Assembly (NCBI GenBank): GCA_937967955.1 | Contig: CALBUB010000006.1 | Span: 1 to 8,763, forward strand | DNA length: 8,763 nt | Source: an uncultured Bacillota bacterium | GTDB lineage: Bacteria; Bacillota; Clostridia; Tissierellales; Tepidimicrobiaceae | Direction: 5' to 3' | In this document: piece after piece, positions 1-6,440 of the stretch | Numbering within the stretch: the first letter of the stretch is position 1 | Layout of the letters: each line of letters opens with the position of its first letter | Notes under the pieces: model-generated | Databases searched by the model: none | What the model saw: only the letters and a program-made list of their open reading frames with translations | What the model was told of the DNA's origin: nothing | Made by a program: the position numbers and the translations under genes

Positions 1-1176
1 AATATTCAAAAAGACCAGCCCTTAGTTATAACTGCACCTGTAGAAGGAGCTGAGTTTGTAAGGCTATTAGCTAAGCATGCTTATGAAGCTGGTGCAAAGG
101 AAGTACACGTTAATTGGAATGATGATGAATTAACTAGAATGAAGTTTGAGTACGCTCCCATGGAAGTATTTGAAAATTTCCCCAAATGGTATGCAGATGG
201 AATGGAGGATTATGCTGAAAAGGGAGCTGGCTTCATATCCATTTCAGCCCGTGACCCCTATCTTCTAAAGGGAATAGATTCTAAGAAGATTGCTGCAAAT
301 AACAAGGCTTCATCTATAGGTTTAAAGAAGTTTAGAGAATATACCATGAACGACCTTAATTCCTGGTGTGTTATATCAATAGCCACAAAGAAGTGGGCTA
401 AGAGAGTCTTTCCAGATGTTTCTGATGAGGAAGCAGTAGAAAAACTATGGGATGCCATATTTAAAGCCTTACGTGTATATGAAGAAGATCCAGTTGAAGC
501 TTGGAAAAAACATCTGAAGAATATTGAAGATAAGGTTAACTTCCTAAATGAGAAGAATTTCAAAAAATTATATTACAAATCCTCCAATGGTACAGATTTA
601 GAGGTAGAACTACCTGAAGGCCATATTTGGGCTGGAGGAGGAGGCAAAAACTCAAAGGGAGTATACTTTGTAGCTAATATGCCTACAGAAGAAGTATTTA
701 CCCTACCCCATAAATACGGAGTAAATGGTGTAGTCTACAGCTCTAAACCTCTTAACTATGGAGGTAATTTAATCAACAACTTCAGCCTAACCTTTAAGGA
801 TGGAAAGGTAGTTGACTTTACAGCTGAGGAAGGCTATGATGTACTGAAAGATTTATTGGATTTAGATGAAGGGGCTAAAAGATTAGGTGAAGTTGCATTA
901 GTTCCTCATGATTCTCCAATTTCAAACTCCAATATCATATTCTATAATACCCTATTCGATGAAAATGCTTCCTGCCATTTTGCGCTAGGCAAAGCTTATC
1001 CAACCAACTTAAAAGGCGGTCCTGATATGAAGGAAGAAGAGCTAGACAAGGCTGGAGTCAACGATTCCCTAACCCATGTTGACTTTATGGTAGGAACAGA
1101 AGATTTAAGTATAATAGGAGAAACAAGAGACGGAGAAAAAGTACAAGTATTTGAAAATGGAAATTGGGCTTTTTAA
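1..1176 (+). CDS. M29 family metallo-aminopeptidase (AmpS/PepS type), 5'-truncated by window edge
   Basis: Dinuclear-metal exopeptidase that removes N-terminal residues from peptides, most likely in the cytoplasm (no signal peptide can be judged because the N-terminus is missing). The frame is open from base 1, well before the first ATG at 139, and the upstream residues (ITAPVEGAEFVRLLAKHAYE) fit the family N-terminal domain, so the gene begins outside the window. The visible part is 391 residues; the family is about 410, so about 20 are missing. All six M29 metal ligands are present at family spacing, in visible numbering: Glu231 (in NMPTEEVFT), Glu297 (LGEVALV), His326 and Tyr333 (SCHFALGKAY), His359 and Asp361 (LTHVDFM). 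The C-terminus is complete, ending TAA just before a terminator. It converges with the ECF S-component gene. The M29 assignment is firm; substrate preference and exact subfamily are not readable. Confidence 0.95.
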   Translation, partial: NIQKDQPLVITAPVEGAEFVRLLAKHAYEAGAKEVHVNWNDDELTRMKFEYAPMEVFENFPKWYADGMEDYAEKGAGFISISARDPYLLKGIDSKKIAANNKASSIGLKKFREYTMNDLNSWCVISIATKKWAKRVFPDVSDEEAVEKLWDAIFKALRVYEEDPVEAWKKHLKNIEDKVNFLNEKNFKKLYYKSSNGTDLEVELPEGHIWAGGGGKNSKGVYFVANMPTEEVFTLPHKYGVNGVVYSSKPLNYGGNLINNFSLTFKDGKVVDFTAEEGYDVLKDLLDLDEGAKRLGEVALVPHDSPISNSNIIFYNTLFDENASCHFALGKAYPTNLKGGPDMKEEELDKAGVNDSLTHVDFMVGTEDLSIIGETRDGEKVQVFENGNWAF

Positions 1177-1179
1177 ATA

Positions 1180-1210
1180 AAAATAGTGGAGAGTAATTCT
1201 CCACTATTTT
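1180..1210. terminator. Bidirectional intrinsic terminator between convergent genes
   Basis: A perfect 13-bp stem (1180-1192 with 1198-1210) has a 5-nt loop; the core is TAGTGGAGA/TCTCCACTA flanked by A and T runs on both sides, so it can end transcripts in either direction. It starts 3 nt after the aminopeptidase stop and contains the stop codon of the minus-strand S-component gene (1204-1206). Confidence 0.88.
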
Positions 1211-1701
1211 CTATTTAAATATGCAGTCCCCTTTAAAGCCCCGTATAATATTACTGCTGTAACAGCTCCAAATAATCCTTGGGCTATGTTGCCTGGGATG
1301 GAAGCTATTGCACCTTTTCCATACATGAATATTTCTGGTACAAAATAGCCAAAGGCCATGAATAGTCCACCGGCTACTGTAGCTATTATTGGTTTTCTTC
1401 TGCCTATACTTGTTTCTAATATCCTTCCTGCAATGTACCCTTCTAAGCCCTTAACTACAAGAGTAATTGGTACATAGTGAGTATATCCTAAAAGCAAGTC
1501 GGCCATAGCAGAACCTATACCACCTACTATAAGCCCTGCTTTTTTCCCCATGGTTAAAGCTGCAATAAATACAACCATATCCCCTAAATTAAGATAACCA
1601 TTAGTGCCAACAGTAGGTATCTGAATTACCATAGTCATGACTGTAGTCAATGCAATGAGTACAGCATACCTGGTCCATATTTTTAAATTGCTCCTTTCCA
1701 T
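1204..1701 (-). CDS. ECF-type transporter S component, substrate unknown
   Basis: A 165-residue integral membrane protein that would bind a vitamin or precursor and join a shared energy-coupling module (EcfA, EcfA', EcfT). About five or six hydrophobic segments are seen (roughly residues 11-29, 43-60, 60-73, 76-92, 105-125, 133-157). The block GYLNLGDMVVFIAAL (35-49), then GKKAGLIVGGIGSAMADLL (52-70) and VVKGLEGYIAG (82-92), is characteristic of the riboflavin/HMP/pyridoxine-like S-component superfamily. The ATG at 1701 is preceded on the minus strand by AGGAGGG at 1708-1714, which supports the start. No ATPase or T component lies nearby, so it would use a shared group II module. The upstream spacer holds an inverted repeat but no riboswitch that I recognise (no TPP or FMN motif), so the substrate cannot be called. 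Family confidence is high. Confidence 0.88.
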   Translation of the reverse strand: MERSNLKIWTRYAVLIALTTVMTMVIQIPTVGTNGYLNLGDMVVFIAALTMGKKAGLIVGGIGSAMADLLLGYTHYVPITLVVKGLEGYIAGRILETSIGRRKPIIATVAGGLFMAFGYFVPEIFMYGKGAIASIPGNIAQGLFGAVTAVILYGALKGTAYLNRK

Positions 1702-1726
1702 AAAAAGCCCTCCTACTGTAGTATAT

Positions 1727-1749
1727 GTATCAGTACATTTCTGTGATAC
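1727..1749 (-). promoter_or_regulatory. Inverted repeat upstream of the ECF S-component gene, candidate operator
   Basis: GTATCA (1727-1732) and TGATAC (1744-1749) are perfect 6-bp inverted arms separated by 11 bp. They lie 26-48 bp before the start codon, between the ribosome site and an AT-rich TATAAT-containing stretch further upstream. A dimeric repressor could bind here. No regulator was recognised; the inference rests on position and symmetry only. Confidence 0.35.
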
Positions 1750-1808
1750 TTCAAAAGTGTATCTATTATTATAATAACACTCCTATAACAGTTATTCAAT
1801 ATCTATTT

Positions 1809-1856
1809 TAAAAACAAAAAAAGAGGAGTATATCTCCTTGCTAATACACTCCTCTT
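1809..1856 (-). terminator. Intrinsic terminator overlapping the hemerythrin 3' end
   Basis: Read on the minus strand, arms AAGAGGAGT (complement of 1848-1856) and ACTCCTCTT (complement of 1821-1829) pair perfectly over 9 bp with an 18-nt loop. A T-rich tail follows at 1820-1809 (T7 counting the arm end, then GTTTTT). The first arm lies inside the last codons of the hemerythrin gene and the stop codon (1841-1843) is in the loop. Confidence 0.82.
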
Positions 1857-2254
1857 CCATTAAAAAATTCCTTATACTCCATATCTGTCCTTAAAATGTG
1901 TTGTTCTATCCAATTGGCAATAAACATTACTAAATCTAATTCTACCTTTCTCTGATCTTCATCTACAATATCTTCATCTAAAGAATTAATTTTAGCTATA
2001 AAGGCATCATGCTGTTTTTTATGTTCTTCGTATTTAGGATAGCCATACTCCTGCATCAGTTTCTCTTCTGTTTGAAAGTGGTATATGGCATAGTTTTTCA
2101 ATCTATTTAAAGCTTCCATTATTTCGTCATACCTATCTATATGGTCTTTTATGGCTATTAGATCATAAAGGAAATTCCCAATATTGAACAGCTCCTTATG
2201 TTGCTCATCTATCTTTCCTATATTTACACTAAAATTTTCTTTCCAATTAAACAT
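1841..2254 (-). CDS. Bacteriohemerythrin (di-iron O2-binding protein)
   Basis: A 137-residue single-domain hemerythrin, the usual bacterial length. All seven di-iron ligands are in place: His19 (IDEQHKEL), His59 and Glu63 (HFQTEE), His78 and His82 (HKKQH), His119 and Asp124 (WIEQHILRTD). The N-terminal FNWKENFSVN is the typical family opening. It binds O2 reversibly at a mu-oxo/hydroxo di-iron site in a four-helix bundle; in anaerobes it is thought to sequester, deliver or sense oxygen. There is no sensor or methyl-accepting domain attached, so it is a stand-alone cytoplasmic protein. The start ATG (2254) has GGGGG at 2261-2265, six bases upstream. The gene is divergent from the TIM-barrel gene and is followed by its own terminator, so it appears monocistronic. 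A TATAAT-like element lies at 2306-2311 on the minus strand without a convincing -35. Confidence 0.95.
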   Translation of the reverse strand: MFNWKENFSVNIGKIDEQHKELFNIGNFLYDLIAIKDHIDRYDEIMEALNRLKNYAIYHFQTEEKLMQEYGYPKYEEHKKQHDAFIAKINSLDEDIVDEDQRKVELDLVMFIANWIEQHILRTDMEYKEFFNGRGVY

Positions 2255-2388
2255 ATTTTTCCCCCTTTATGGTAATATTTTTATACCACTTTCATCGCAT
2301 AATATATTATACTATATTTACCCCTTTACAATAAAAAACCAATACTGACAAATAAATAAATTTATTATTTTAATCTAATTTAGATGGG

Positions 2389-2394
2389 TATAAT
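2389..2394 (+). promoter_or_regulatory. Possible -10 element for the TIM-barrel gene
   Basis: A perfect TATAAT lies 42 bp before the ATG at 2437. No good -35 is seen at 16-18 bp upstream (the region is T/A-rich), so the call is tentative. It would start transcription close to the tandem TGATACTAA repeats. Confidence 0.35.
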
Positions 2395-2400
2395 TTTTCC

Positions 2401-2420
2401 TGATACTAACTGATACTAAA
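2401..2420 (+). repeat. Tandem 10-bp direct repeat in the leader of the TIM-barrel gene
   Basis: TGATACTAAC is immediately followed by TGATACTAAA, two adjacent decamers that differ only in the last base. The 10-bp period would put both copies on the same DNA face. They fall just after a TATAAT and before the AGGAGG ribosome site (2425-2430), so they could be an operator. The TGATAC core is shared with the S-component inverted repeat. Confidence 0.5.
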
Positions 2421-2436
2421 AAATAGGAGGGATAAG

Positions 2437-3105
2437 ATGGAAAAATATGTACCTGAAATTAAATCTGTTTTAAGATCCCGGATAATAGAAGTGCCTTCCG
2501 TAATATATAAGGCAACGGGAATAAAGATATTGGGAACTAGAATTAAATCTCTACTTTTTTCAACAGATGTAGCCATTATCAAAAATACAAATGCTCATTC
2601 TATTATAGCAGTATATCCCTTTACTCCCCAACTTTCCATTACCCAAGCTATTCTAGAAGTTGCACCAGTACCAGTCTTTGTAGGTGTAGGTGGAGGGCTT
2701 ACTACAGGAGCCAGATCTGTAAAGATAGCTCTTCAAGCAGAGCTTCTAGGGGCTTATGGAGTAGTGGTAAATGCACCAACTCCTAATGAAGTAATTAAGG
2801 AAATATACGATACCATAGATATACCAATTATAGCAACGGTAGTATCAGAAAATGATGATTATAGAGGAAAGCTTGAGGCAGGAGCCAGAATTTTGAATAT
2901 ATCTGGAGGCCCTAGGACTGCAGAACTGGTAAGGAAGATAAGGCAGGAATTTGGCAAGGAGTTGCCAATTATTGCTACTGGTGGACCAACAGATGAAAGC
3001 ATACTTGAGACTATAGAAGCAGGAGCTAATGCCATTACTTATACACCTCCTTCTACTGGAGAAATATTTACAGAAATAATGAAAAAATATAGAGAAAATA
3101 AATAG
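2437..3105 (+). CDS. Uncharacterised TIM-barrel-like protein
   Basis: A 222-residue soluble protein with no signal peptide or membrane segment. Its alternation of short hydrophobic strands and helices resembles a small (beta/alpha)8 barrel: VAIIKNTNAH (45-54), PVPVFVGVGGG (77-87), YGVVVNAPTPNEVI (107-120), IPIIATVVSE (129-138), ARILNISGGPRT (150-161), LPIIATGGPTDESI (176-189), GANAITYTPPSTGEIF (196-211). The two Gly-rich loops (84-87 and 182-183) are where phosphate is bound in barrels such as those of NanE, ThiE and TrpC, but no family-specific catalytic motif is visible. I recall similar proteins carrying vague names such as 'hydrolase'; I cannot support a reaction. ATG 2437 has AGGAGG at 2425-2430. 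It is 72 bp upstream of the cysteine desulfurase on the same strand and may be co-transcribed with it. Fold class is moderately sure, function unknown. Confidence 0.8.
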   Translation: MEKYVPEIKSVLRSRIIEVPSVIYKATGIKILGTRIKSLLFSTDVAIIKNTNAHSIIAVYPFTPQLSITQAILEVAPVPVFVGVGGGLTTGARSVKIALQAELLGAYGVVVNAPTPNEVIKEIYDTIDIPIIATVVSENDDYRGKLEAGARILNISGGPRTAELVRKIRQEFGKELPIIATGGPTDESILETIEAGANAITYTPPSTGEIFTEIMKKYRENK

Positions 3106-3113
3106 GACATATA

Positions 3114-3179
3114 ATGTAATCACCTTTTTGCCCCATAAGAATATAATGATACTATAAAATGGCAAAAAGGTGGTTATAT
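3114..3179 (+). promoter_or_regulatory. Long inverted repeat masking the ribosome site and start of the desulfurase gene
   Basis: CACCTTTTTGCC (3121-3132) and GGCAAAAAGGTG (3161-3172) are perfect 12-bp complements. In RNA the pairing can extend outward (3114-3120 with 3173-3179, two G-U pairs) to about 19 pairs around a 28-nt loop. The right strand contains the AAGGTGG ribosome site (3167-3173) and the first two bases of the ATG (3178-3180). A transcript from the upstream gene could hide the translation start. Alternatively the arms could be DNA operators flanking a TATAAT at 3142-3147 in the loop. It lacks a T tract, so it is not a normal terminator. Confidence 0.6.
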
Positions 3180-4491
3180 GTACAGGAAATATGTATATGG
3201 CTTAAACACCCTAGTCCCCTTAGGAAATGGCGGTAAAGTTCCCTATATAAATTTTGATAATGCTGCCACTACTCCCCCCTTAGTATCTGTTATAGATAAG
3301 GTGGTAGGTTTTTCCTACTTTTATTCTTCTATCCACAGAGGTACAGGCTATAAATCCATAGTCTCTTCCCTATTCTACGATAGATCTAGAAACATAGTTC
3401 TAGATTTTGTTAATGCTGATCCAAGATACTATACAGCCATCTTTGTAAAAAATACAACAGAAGCTATAAATAAACTAGCCTACAGGCTTAAAAACTGGAT
3501 AAAAGATGGTATAGTCCTATCCACTTATATGGAGCACCATTCCAATGATTTGCCCTGGAGAACAAAGTACAATGTAGATTATGTAGATGTAGATGAGAAA
3601 GGAAGGCTGTCCTTAGACCATTTAGAACATCTATTAAAAAAATATAGGGGCAAGGTAAAGCTGGTAACTGTAACTGGCGCTTCTAATGTAACAGGCTACA
3701 TAAACCCTATCCATGAAATAGCAAAACTTGCCCATAAATATGGAAGTAAAATATTGGTAGATGGTGCTCAACTAGTACCCCATCATCCTGTAGATATGAA
3801 ACCAGTAGATGATCCGGCACACATTGACTTTTTGTGTTTTTCTGCTCATAAGATGTATGCACCTTTTGGAATAGGAGTCCTTATTGCTCCTAAGGAAATA
3901 TTTATGGAAGGCTACTCGGATATAGTTGGAGGCGGCACAGTAGATTTAGTAACCCCGAAGGAAGTTATATGGGCTCCCCCTCCTGAAAGAGAAGAAGGGG
4001 GAACTCCAAACCTTCTTGGAGTAGTAGCCTTAGTGGAGAGCATAAAAACATTGAAAAAAATAGGCATGAAGAAGATAGCTGATTACGAAAAGGGCCTAAC
4101 CAAGTACACCCTAGAAAGATTGAAGACTGTTCCAAATATAATAATATACGATGATGGGGATGTAAGTAGGAAGGTGTCTATAGTATCCTTTAATATTGAA
4201 GGCCTATACCATGGAACAGTTGCAACTATCCTTTCTATTGAAGGGGGAATAGGTGTAAGGAATGGCTGTTTTTGTGCACAGCCTTATATACAAAAATTAC
4301 TAAGGGTATCAGAAAAACAAATAGAAAGATATAAGAAAGATACAAAACTTTCAAGGCCTGGAACTGTTAGAATAAGCTATGGAATGTATAATGATTTAAA
4401 AGAAATAAATATATTAATAGAACTATTAAATCACATAGGAAATAATATAGATTTTTACAACAAAAAGTATAAAAGCCCTCCTCCTTTTTAA
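3178..4491 (+). CDS. Class V aminotransferase, SufS-like cysteine desulfurase
   Basis: A 437-residue PLP enzyme of the fold-type I, class V group, best matching group II (SufS/CsdA-like) cysteine desulfurases or selenocysteine lyases, which move sulfur from cysteine to an active-site Cys as persulfide. Visible features: INFDNAATTPP (24-34); KNTTEAIN (91-98); the MEHHSN segment with His120/121 near the PLP ring; Asp195 in VDGAQ, pairing with the pyridine N; Lys225 in SAHKMYAPFG as Schiff-base lysine; and Cys366 in NGCFCAQP, the position of the SufS catalytic Cys. Cys364 makes a CxC pair. The length is about 30 residues above typical SufS. It is not in a suf or isc operon; a DsrE-like gene follows after 25 bp. 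The last codons (SPPPF) are written in the left arm of a terminator hairpin. Start ATG 3178 has AAGGTGG with tight 4-nt spacing. Desulfurase versus other class V activity is inferred from Cys366 and the neighbour. Confidence 0.88.
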   Translation: MYRKYVYGLNTLVPLGNGGKVPYINFDNAATTPPLVSVIDKVVGFSYFYSSIHRGTGYKSIVSSLFYDRSRNIVLDFVNADPRYYTAIFVKNTTEAINKLAYRLKNWIKDGIVLSTYMEHHSNDLPWRTKYNVDYVDVDEKGRLSLDHLEHLLKKYRGKVKLVTVTGASNVTGYINPIHEIAKLAHKYGSKILVDGAQLVPHHPVDMKPVDDPAHIDFLCFSAHKMYAPFGIGVLIAPKEIFMEGYSDIVGGGTVDLVTPKEVIWAPPPEREEGGTPNLLGVVALVESIKTLKKIGMKKIADYEKGLTKYTLERLKTVPNIIIYDDGDVSRKVSIVSFNIEGLYHGTVATILSIEGGIGVRNGCFCAQPYIQKLLRVSEKQIERYKKDTKLSRPGTVRISYGMYNDLKEINILIELLNHIGNNIDFYNKKYKSPPPF

Positions 4492-4516
4492 AACTAATTA
4501 AAAAGGAGGTTTTTTT
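4480..4516 (+). terminator. Terminator whose 3' arm is the next gene's ribosome-binding site
   Basis: A perfect 12-bp stem (4480-4491 with 4498-4509, CCTCCTTTTTAA/TTAAAAAGGAGG) has a 6-nt loop and is followed by seven T (4510-4516), directly abutting the ATG at 4517. The left arm is the last codons and stop of the desulfurase gene; the right arm carries AGGAGG (4504-4509), the only ribosome site for the DsrE-like gene. Termination and translation of the next gene therefore compete for the same bases. Confidence 0.82.
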
Positions 4517-4993
4517 ATGAATAAAAAGATGAATATACTTATGTTTAGTGGAGAGTATGACAAGGCACTAGCTGCTTTCATTTTAGCCAATACGGCTAAG
4601 GATATGGGCATGGATGTTTCTATTTTTTTTGCTTTCTGGGGACTGCTCCTTGTAAGGAATCCTAATAGTATATCAGAAGAGGATAAAACTGCCTATGAAA
4701 AGATGTTTGCTAATATGACTCCAAAATACCTAGAGGCTCTTCCTCTATCAAAGATGAATTTTGCTGGTATTGGCAAGAAAATGTTAAAAGAGATGATGGA
4801 AGATAAGGATGCACCTAGCCTTACCGACTTTGTAAATGGAGCTATTAAAAGGGGAATAAAGATGCAGGCTTGTAAACTGTCCTGTGAAATAATGGGTTTT
4901 AAAGAGGAAGAACTGCTGGAGAATGTAGAAATAGCTACTGCAGAAGACTATCTAAAGGATGCAATAGATTCTAATATTCAGCTATTTATCTAA
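4517..4993 (+). CDS. DsrE/DsrF/DrsH-like sulfur-carrier family protein
   Basis: A 158-residue protein matching the DsrE-like family (PF13686 type). The hallmark N-terminal block is clear: NILMFSGEYDKALAAFILAN (6-25) then AKDMGMDVSIFFAFWGLLLV (27-46), a Rossmann-like flavodoxin-type strand-helix arrangement. The conserved C-terminal Cys motif is seen as MQACKLSCEIMGF (116-128), with Cys119 at the expected carrier position and Cys123 giving CxxxC. The tail ends in an acidic helix and IQLFI. Relatives pass persulfide sulfur in trafficking chains or attach to membranes; the moderately hydrophobic stretch 33-46 is normal for the family rather than a true membrane span. Only 25 bp separate it from the desulfurase, and it ends in its own terminator, so the two form a unit. 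Sulfur relay from the desulfurase is an inference from context and the cysteines. Confidence 0.9.
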   Translation: MNKKMNILMFSGEYDKALAAFILANTAKDMGMDVSIFFAFWGLLLVRNPNSISEEDKTAYEKMFANMTPKYLEALPLSKMNFAGIGKKMLKEMMEDKDAPSLTDFVNGAIKRGIKMQACKLSCEIMGFKEEELLENVEIATAEDYLKDAIDSNIQLFI

Positions 4994-5020
4994 ATGAGTC
5001 TACATTTGACTCATTTTTTT
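4992..5020 (+). terminator. Intrinsic terminator after the DsrE-like gene
   Basis: AAATGAGTC (4992-5000) pairs perfectly with GACTCATTT (5008-5016) around a 7-nt loop, and a run of T follows to 5020. It overlaps the stop codon (4991-4993) and isolates the sulfur genes from dsdA. Confidence 0.88.
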
Positions 5021-5038
5021 CCTTTAATCAGCAAACAA

Positions 5039-5078
5039 CTTAATATATACTAATATAAAAAAATATATTAAGGGAGGG
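5039..5078 (+). promoter_or_regulatory. AT-rich inverted repeat abutting the dsdA ribosome site
   Basis: CTTAATATAT (5039-5048) and ATATATTAAG (5063-5072) are perfect 10-bp inverted arms with a 14-nt spacer. The right arm runs into the ribosome site GGGAGGG (5072-5078). It may be an operator or a weak leader hairpin; being nearly all A/T, it would be unstable as RNA. It shares TATTAAGGGAGG with the bioY leader. Confidence 0.4.
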
Positions 5079-5084
5079 ATAGGT

Positions 5085-6440
5085 GTGGACAAGCTTTCTG
5101 TATCTAAAAAGGATAAGCCTCTACTTGAGGATATGAAAGCTTTAAAAGAAGTATTTTGGTTAAATGATAACTATACTAGCTTTGACCAAGTAGCAAATAG
5201 TCTACCCATATCCTATGAAGAAGTGTTGGATGCAGAAAGAAGATTGAATAGATTTGCCCCTTATATAGAAAGAGTTTTTCCAGAAGCAAAGGATGGTATC
5301 ATAGAAGCTCCCATATCCCCAATAAGAAACATGAAGAGAAGAATGGAAAAGGATTTCCAAACAAGTATTTATGGCAGCTTGTTAGTCAAAAGGGACGATT
5401 CCCTTCCAATTGCAGGCTCCATTAAAGCCAGGGGAGGAATATACGAAGTATTGAAGCATGCTGAAACTTTGGCCATAGAAAATGGCTTATTAACTGAAGA
5501 AGATGACTATTCTCTTTTAGCTGAAGATAGATTTAAGGAATTCTTCTCCCAATATACGGTTCAAGTAGGCAGTACTGGAAATTTAGGCTTGAGTATCGGC
5601 ATTATGAGTGCAAAGCTAGGCTTTAAGGTAAAAGTACATATGTCACAGGATGCAAAACAGTGGAAAAAAGAGCTTTTAAGGGAAAAGGGGGTAGAAGTAA
5701 TAGAGTATTCTTCTGATTACTCTAAAGCTGTGGAGGAAGGTAGAAGACTTTCCATGAATGATCCAATGAGCTACTTTGTAGATGATGAAAACTCAAAAGA
5801 TCTATTTTTAGGATATGCAGTAGCAGGAATAAGGGTTAAAAAACAGCTAGAGGAAATGAACATTCCCGTTGACGATGATCATCCTCTGTTCGTATACCTT
5901 CCCTGTGGAGTTGGTGGAGGCCCTGGAGGAGTGGCCTATGGGCTTAAGCTCATGTTTAAGGACAATGTTCACTGCTTCTTTGCTGAACCTACCCATTCTC
6001 CAGCAATGCTATTAGGCCTTATTACAGGGCTACATGACAAGATTTCTGTTCAGGATATTGGCATAGACAATAAGACTGAAGCAGATGGTTTGGCTGTAGG
6101 CCGTCCTTCATCTTTTGTTGGTAAGATAATGGATAAACTTCTCAGCGGAGAATTTACTATAGATGACAGTAAGCTGTATAAATTCCTTGCAAACTTGGTA
6201 GATGAGGAGAATATCTATTTAGAACCCTCTGCTTTAGCAGGCTTCTTAGGTCCAATTCTCATATCTGGGGAAAAAGGAAGAGAATATCTAGAAAGGCATA
6301 ATTTATATAGCAAGAAGGACAATATTACCCACATTTGTTGGGCCACAGGAGGCAGCTTAGTTCCAGAAAGTATAATGGAGGAATATTACAAGAAAGGAAT
6401 TCTAGAAGATAAAAATTATCCACAGCAAACTAATCCGTAA
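5085..6440 (+). CDS. dsdA: D-serine dehydratase (D-serine ammonia-lyase)
   Basis: PLP enzyme that converts D-serine to pyruvate and ammonia in the cytoplasm. The 451 residues are close to the DsdA family length (about 440). Fold-type II features: Lys114 in GSIKARGG as Schiff-base lysine; VGSTGNLGLSIG (161-172) for substrate carboxylate binding; the PLP-phosphate loop CGVGGGPGGVAYGL (274-287); EADGLAVGRPS (332-342), diagnostic of DsdA; and CWATGGSLVP (418-427) near the pyridine N. The N-terminal FWLNDNY (24-30) also fits DsdA rather than threonine dehydratase. The start is GTG at 5085 behind GGGAGGG (5072-5078). The gene stands alone between a terminator and the bioY promoter, with no adjacent DsdC-type LysR regulator or DsdX transporter, so control, if any, would lie in the AT-rich inverted repeat upstream. 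The substrate may be D-serine from wall turnover or medium. Confidence 0.95.
   Translation: MDKLSVSKKDKPLLEDMKALKEVFWLNDNYTSFDQVANSLPISYEEVLDAERRLNRFAPYIERVFPEAKDGIIEAPISPIRNMKRRMEKDFQTSIYGSLLVKRDDSLPIAGSIKARGGIYEVLKHAETLAIENGLLTEEDDYSLLAEDRFKEFFSQYTVQVGSTGNLGLSIGIMSAKLGFKVKVHMSQDAKQWKKELLREKGVEVIEYSSDYSKAVEEGRRLSMNDPMSYFVDDENSKDLFLGYAVAGIRVKKQLEEMNIPVDDDHPLFVYLPCGVGGGPGGVAYGLKLMFKDNVHCFFAEPTHSPAMLLGLITGLHDKISVQDIGIDNKTEADGLAVGRPSSFVGKIMDKLLSGEFTIDDSKLYKFLANLVDEENIYLEPSALAGFLGPILISGEKGREYLERHNLYSKKDNITHICWATGGSLVPESIMEEYYKKGILEDKNYPQQTNP

Noticed and set aside
258..563. Minus-strand open frame of 101 codons inside the aminopeptidase gene
   Set aside because: It is antisense to a clear M29 gene, has no family features and lacks a fitting context; a shadow frame.
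139..1176. Aminopeptidase starting at the ATG at 139
   Set aside because: The frame is open to base 1 and the upstream residues fit the family N-terminal domain; there is no ribosome site before 139.
1702..1840. Vitamin riboswitch before the S-component gene
   Set aside because: No TPP, FMN, THF or cobalamin riboswitch motif could be found in the short spacer; only a 6-bp inverted repeat.
2845..3165. Minus-strand 106-codon frame over the TIM-barrel 3' end
   Set aside because: Antisense shadow of a well-supported gene; the composition is that of reversed coding sequence.
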